From NCBI RefSeq assembly GCF_004795835.1, contig NZ_CP039249.1, forward strand, positions 372,001-436,000: a DNA stretch of 64,000 nt. The letters run 5' to 3'. Position numbers and translations under genes: made by a program. Positions 60,083 through 64,000 of the stretch are shown piece by piece. Within the stretch, counting starts at the first letter, position 1. Every line of letters starts with the position of its first letter. The notes under the pieces are model-generated. The model was not told where the DNA came from. It ran no database searches and saw nothing but the letters and a program-made list of their open reading frames with translations. The stretch is from Sphingomonas sp. PAMC26645. Its GTDB lineage: Bacteria > Pseudomonadota > Alphaproteobacteria > Sphingomonadales > Sphingomonadaceae.

Positions 60083-61026
60083 TGCACGTGCTGTCTGGCA
60101 AACGGGTTGCTCTGGCAAAAATCGCGCGGGATGCAGTAGCTATCGACTGCCTCTGCCAGATCGTTCCGATCGACGGAGGCACGTCCATCGTGCAGGGCAA
60201 CAGCCATAGCAGCGCGGACGATTTTGCAGATGCGCCGCACTCGGCCCGCCGACGCCTCCCAAAGCGGCCGCGCAATACTCTCGTGCGTAAGACCGGACAG
60301 GCAAGCCAGAATGCCTGCATCCACCATCGCGTCGTCGAGATCAGCCAGGAAACTCACAAAGAGTGCCCGATCCCCCTTCGTGTCCCAGCGTAGGGGCGAG
60401 AGATCGATGTCATCGTCGAGCCGCTCCATCAGTTCGGGCACCTGCGCCAGGACCGATCCGGCATCTTCCGATCCAACAAAGGCTACCGGCGCGATACCTG
60501 CGTCCATGATCTTTTCGCGGATCGCCGTGGCGATAGCACGGCTCATTCGGGGTCTACGTGCGGCGCGGTTGAACTCATCGAAGACGACGATCTGCACACC
60601 GCAGCGCTGCATCTCCGCGATCGCTCTTGGCCAGCGCGCCTTTTCGGTGCCGACATCCGGCCGGGCAGCGCCGAGCGCCTGCAGGATCGAGGTCGGCAGG
60701 GAGTCGGTCGTGCCGGCCCCCGCGGTCTCGACATGGAGCAACGGTTTGCAGCTCTCTTCAGCCGATGCCTCCAGACGACGGCGAAGGGCGACAATGGATT
60801 CGGTTTTGCCGCAACCGTGAGGCGCGACAAGCATGGCCCCGCCGCAAGGACCATGTGCCGGGCGACCGATCGCCGCAATGCGCATCTCATCAAGCGCGGC
60901 CACGACCGCGGTCTGAGGTGGGTAATCCACGCGGATCGCATCAAACCTCGCCTTGGCCTTGCCGACGCGGGTGGCTGCGCTGGCGGGCATCTCTTGCTCG
61001 GGGGCAGAGCTGAACCGGTCGGTCAT
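60079..61026 (-). CDS. tnsC: TnsC-type AAA+ ATPase
   Basis: The 315-residue protein has a Walker A motif (VAPHGCGKTES), Walker B (IVVFDEFN) and a sensor region (VAFVGSEDAG). It is shorter than canonical TnsC and closer to TniB-like regulators. In Tn7 systems it bridges the target-selector and the transposase and sets target immunity. Its start overlaps tnsB as ATGA. Confidence 0.93.
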   Translation of the reverse strand: MTDRFSSAPEQEMPASAATRVGKAKARFDAIRVDYPPQTAVVAALDEMRIAAIGRPAHGPCGGAMLVAPHGCGKTESIVALRRRLEASAEESCKPLLHVETAGAGTTDSLPTSILQALGAARPDVGTEKARWPRAIAEMQRCGVQIVVFDEFNRAARRPRMSRAIATAIREKIMDAGIAPVAFVGSEDAGSVLAQVPELMERLDDDIDLSPLRWDTKGDRALFVSFLADLDDAMVDAGILACLSGLTHESIARPLWEASAGRVRRICKIVRAAMAVALHDGRASVDRNDLAEAVDSYCIPRDFCQSNPFARQHVQ

Positions 61027-63197
61027 TGGTAGCCCCCCTTGGTCATAGGCAGCCGGCGCTTGCGAGCCGGGGCGTCAAGTTCGATTTGCCCCGTCGCCGC
61101 GTGCTCACGGCGGCGCTCAAGCGCCGATTTTGCCGGTTTGGTACGCGGGTCAGGTCTTGATGAGACGATGTCCTGGTCGAGCGAGGTCAACCTCGCGCGG
61201 TCATTGGCGATGAAATCGCCAAGCGTTACCGAAGAGGGCGTCGCGTGAACCAGATCAACAATGTTTCCTGTGGTTTGCCTTATGCGCGGCACCTCGATGA
61301 GGGTGGCCAGGCGCTTTCGTGAAGCGGCAAGGTCGCCAGGGCTGATATTACGGATAGCGTCAATGAGATGCCCGCGGGCGTTCATCCGCTCCTCCTGCGT
61401 ATTGAACGCCAACCCCTGCTTTTGCGCCTCGCGTTCGATCTGCTCGTGCAGCCACAAGGGCATGCCGCTGCTGTACCTCTCGTCGGCGCACATCAGTTCG
61501 ACATATTTCCGGGTCTTACGGTTCCAGACATGGATGCGACTGATATCCATACTGTCGTAGCGGAACTCGACGGTCGCGGTGGCATCGCTGCGCCGCTGGC
61601 GGCGCGGCTCGATGGGCACAAGGTCGCGCAACAGTTCCGGCACCGCCTGAATCTCATGATAGCGCAGGTTGAAAGCGCGGATACCGGAGGGAGAAAGCTG
61701 CGCGTCGGAGCGCACCTCCATCACGTCGCGCGCAAACGATGCGAAGTCCGCGAAGTCGTTGATGCCGAAGCGATTGATGTCACGTTCGAATACAAGCGCG
61801 GGCTGCTGGCTACCCAGGCCGTCATGCGGCTCGACATTGTACGATGCTATGATCTGGTTCGCGATCGCCTCCAGCTCATCGAGCATGACGATGGCTTGAG
61901 CCTCAGCATCGTAACCCCAACGTCTGGCATCGTTCAGCGTCAATGCTCGCCCTGGCAACAGACGGGTTGTCTGATCATTCAGGGTTTTGATCGCACGCTC
62001 GCCGATCGCTCGGTAGGTTGGCTGCTTGATCGGGCAGAACCGAACGGAAAATCCCGCATCCCGCGCTGCCGCTTCGAGCGTGTGGCTACGAAATTCGACG
62101 GCGTTATCGAGGATCAGGCAGCCCGGCTTGCCGCAAAGCATCGCAAGAACCGGATATCGGCTTGTCATGGCCGGCGGGGGACGTTTGGGCAGCACGATGC
62201 GCCGCAATATCTCGCTGACCGACCATCGGCACGGATCTTGGAAGGTTATCAGATGGCCGACGATGGCACGACTTTTGACGTCGATAGCGAGTGTCAGCCA
62301 CGGTCGTCCAAGAACCATCTGAAGGGCCGGACATACGACATGTACGTCGAGCCAAGTGTGATCCACTATCACATACTGCATGACGAAATCAGCCGCGAGC
62401 GGCTTGCCCGCTCCTGACCAATCCTGCTTGACGGCCTCTACCTCTATGGAGGTGGCCAAGGTCTTGTCCGACTCTAGTTCGTTGAAACGGCGTCGCACGG
62501 TGCGCTCTGAGCAGACCTCAAAAGGCTCGTGCGGCTTGTCGATGGACGGGTGACGCCCGTCATTCACCAGATTGAGCCGATAGGCATAATCGGCATGGAT
62601 GTCCGCGACGTGGCGCCCCGCCTTCCTGCCCTCGAGCACGCATGTCCAGAGGAGCTGCTGATCGATGCTGCCGTCCGGCGAACGCGCGATGCGCCTGCCG
62701 GACAGCGGGACCATGTGACGAGGATGGCGATTTCCGATGCTGCCGCGGTTCTTTCGCCAATTCTTCACCGACGAGGCAGAAGGTTTTTGTCCGAATCGAT
62801 GGGCCAACTCGGGCGTCCAGCAATCGTCGAGGGCGGCCTCAATAGCGCCGATGCCTTGCGGAACGCCCCGTTCGTCCAGCATTTGGCAGGCGGTCGCCAT
62901 GCGCAAAGCGCGGGAAGAGATCGCACCCGCCTGATCGCGTGTCCATTCTGCGCTATCGTTGTAATTGCGGATTGTGTCGGATGAACGCGGCGTCCGGGTC
63001 ACAGCATCTCCACCGTGCTGCATAAGCTGGAATTGCTCGACGGTCGGCAATTCGAGCGATCCGTCCTTCTGCTCGTACTTGAGGATCTCGCCCGTGATCA
63101 GGTGGGTAAGCTGGACCCGGCCGTGAGCATAGGCAGGATGATATTCGGCTCCGCGAACATCGACGATCGCGCCGGGAGAAAAGCGGATGTGCGCCAT
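61023..63197 (-). CDS. tnsB: TnsB-type DDE transposase
   Basis: The 724-residue protein has an N-terminal DNA-binding half and an integrase (rve) core: IVDHTWLDVHVV (first Asp), LILDNAVEFRS (second Asp) and IGERAIKTLND (Glu). A Mu-transposase-like C-terminal domain (YNVEPHDGLGSQQPALVF) follows. The catalytic D-D-E triad appears intact. It makes the 3'-end joining cuts for transposition; TnsA would make the 5'-end cuts. A hairpin lies between tnsA and this gene. Confidence 0.94.
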   Translation of the reverse strand: MAHIRFSPGAIVDVRGAEYHPAYAHGRVQLTHLITGEILKYEQKDGSLELPTVEQFQLMQHGGDAVTRTPRSSDTIRNYNDSAEWTRDQAGAISSRALRMATACQMLDERGVPQGIGAIEAALDDCWTPELAHRFGQKPSASSVKNWRKNRGSIGNRHPRHMVPLSGRRIARSPDGSIDQQLLWTCVLEGRKAGRHVADIHADYAYRLNLVNDGRHPSIDKPHEPFEVCSERTVRRRFNELESDKTLATSIEVEAVKQDWSGAGKPLAADFVMQYVIVDHTWLDVHVVCPALQMVLGRPWLTLAIDVKSRAIVGHLITFQDPCRWSVSEILRRIVLPKRPPPAMTSRYPVLAMLCGKPGCLILDNAVEFRSHTLEAAARDAGFSVRFCPIKQPTYRAIGERAIKTLNDQTTRLLPGRALTLNDARRWGYDAEAQAIVMLDELEAIANQIIASYNVEPHDGLGSQQPALVFERDINRFGINDFADFASFARDVMEVRSDAQLSPSGIRAFNLRYHEIQAVPELLRDLVPIEPRRQRRSDATATVEFRYDSMDISRIHVWNRKTRKYVELMCADERYSSGMPLWLHEQIEREAQKQGLAFNTQEERMNARGHLIDAIRNISPGDLAASRKRLATLIEVPRIRQTTGNIVDLVHATPSSVTLGDFIANDRARLTSLDQDIVSSRPDPRTKPAKSALERRREHAATGQIELDAPARKRRLPMTKGGYQ

Positions 63198-63231
63198 GGA
63201 ATTCTAACCTTTCGGGACGCGCCGGTAGGTG

Positions 63232-63254
63232 GCCGGCATCGAGATGATGCCGGC
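63232..63254 (-). promoter_or_regulatory. Hairpin between tnsA and tnsB
   Basis: GCCGGCATC (63232-63240) and GATGCCGGC (63246-63254) form a nine-base perfect stem with a five-base loop, 35 bases before the tnsB ATG on the minus strand. It could lower tnsB translation or act as an attenuator. No T-run follows. Confidence 0.5.
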
Positions 63255-63330
63255 GACAGGCGCTTCGGATCGAGATTGGATAGTGGCCCAGGCCATTGAG
63301 GAGATCGGATCCCGGGCAAACACCGGCGCC

Positions 63331-63990
63331 TCAGTGAATGGTCACCGGCGTCGTATCCAAGAGCGAACGGGTAAGGTCGATTTCAATGCGCCGAGCAACC
63401 GTCAGCGCTTGAATCAAGGCTTCGCCGGTGCGTGGGCAGTTAGGCGCGATCGCTTTGGCGGTACTTCCGAAGGTAGCATCCGTGCCCACCTGCCTTTCGT
63501 GAGCTTCCAGACGCTCCAAATGCTCCGGTAGGATCGTCACGAACCTGCGTGAACAAAACAGCATCACGTTGCGACGATGAATGAGGCTGTCCCAGATCTG
63601 GTGACGAAGGATGACCTTGAACCGGATGCCATGCTCATCACAAATTTCGTGGACCGCCGTCAGCTTCGCGCGATACTCCGGGTCGGCAAGGTCACGCTGA
63701 TCTCGCTTGATCTCGATGAGCGTGACGGTGCCATCAGGTGCAACCAATTCGACGTCGATGGTGTAAACCTGCTTTTTGCCTCCCCGCGTGAATTCAAAGC
63801 GCACAGATTCTGATGCGACCCGAACCACGGCGAACTCCACCTCGGCGCGTGTCAGGAAATCGTACTGGGCCGCACCCTGCCAGTGAAGAACACGTCTGGC
63901 CTTGCGGCTTGTGTACCAGCCATTTTCATGGGCGAGTCCGCCGTTGAAGGTGCGCAGCGCACCACCATCGTCAGCCCGAATCATCCGCAC
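63331..63990 (-). CDS. tnsA: TnsA-type endonuclease
   Basis: The 219-residue protein has the TnsA nuclease layout: an N-terminal strand region, YTIDVELVAPDGTVTLIEIK (Asp, then Glu-x-Lys active-site pattern) and a C-terminal domain. TnsA and TnsB act as a pair for cut-and-paste transposition. The visible starts are GTG at 63988-63990 and ATG at 63982-63984; the frame stays open to the window edge, so the true start may lie beyond. A 133-base gap, rather than an overlap, separates it from tnsB. Confidence 0.88.
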   Translation of the reverse strand: MRMIRADDGGALRTFNGGLAHENGWYTSRKARRVLHWQGAAQYDFLTRAEVEFAVVRVASESVRFEFTRGGKKQVYTIDVELVAPDGTVTLIEIKRDQRDLADPEYRAKLTAVHEICDEHGIRFKVILRHQIWDSLIHRRNVMLFCSRRFVTILPEHLERLEAHERQVGTDATFGSTAKAIAPNCPRTGEALIQALTVARRIEIDLTRSLLDTTPVTIH

Positions 63991-64000
63991 ATGATGCGCG

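Overview
The window is high-GC DNA that most resembles a sphingomonad (Sphingomonadales, Alphaproteobacteria). The pointers are the protein sequences (a MlaA homologue with a DIIVTGR-type segment, an NDUFA9-like protein, an HWE-type kinase, TonB receptors) and several families of long palindromic intergenic repeats. Identifications rest on motif and family recognition by eye; no search was run.

Region 1 (1-14534) looks like stable chromosome: the end of purD, a membrane-anchored helix-hairpin-helix protein, mlaA, a CNNM/CBS protein, an OmpA-like lipoprotein, csaA, a GST-fold protein, the gltD-gltB operon, uppP with an NDUFA9-like gene, and tRNA-Leu(CAG). Its gaps hold the palindromic repeats.

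Region 2 (14535-21100), just after the tRNA, is accessory DNA. It holds the wreck of a polymorphic-toxin-like gene with an intact small acidic ORF (possible immunity protein), a resolvase fragment, and a tightly coupled trio of a large serine recombinase and two ParB/RepB-like proteins, with a small regulator-like gene on the opposite strand. A resolvase with a res-like inverted repeat closes it. The trio is the best candidate here for an undescribed system.

Region 3 (21263-29997) is a heavy-metal island: a MerR regulator and its promoter, a CDF exporter, a His-rich secreted protein, CzcCBA, a frameshifted ZIP transporter, and small Cys-rich and secreted proteins. A copper module (CopA with CueR and a 19-bp-spacer promoter) follows at 34853-37791.

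Region 4 (30355-47601) is rich in signalling: a stand-alone receiver, two large GAF/PAS hybrid kinases (one translationally coupled to a ParD-like antitoxin), a BLUF photoreceptor, an HWE kinase, an OmpR/sensor-kinase pair, a CsbD stress protein, an EEP-family lipoprotein and a dead rhodanese/chromate-type gene.

Region 5 (47847-57733) has a DedA protein, a CDF transporter coupled to a second, actinobacterial-type UppP, a TonB receptor paired with a secreted purple-acid-type phosphatase, an outer-membrane-like protein and another two-component pair.

Region 6 (58235-63990, running off the right edge) is a Tn7-like transposition operon, tnsA-tnsB-tnsC-tniQ, read leftward with stop/start overlaps from tnsB to tniQ. 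Neither transposon end was identified. No rRNA and no CRISPR array was seen.
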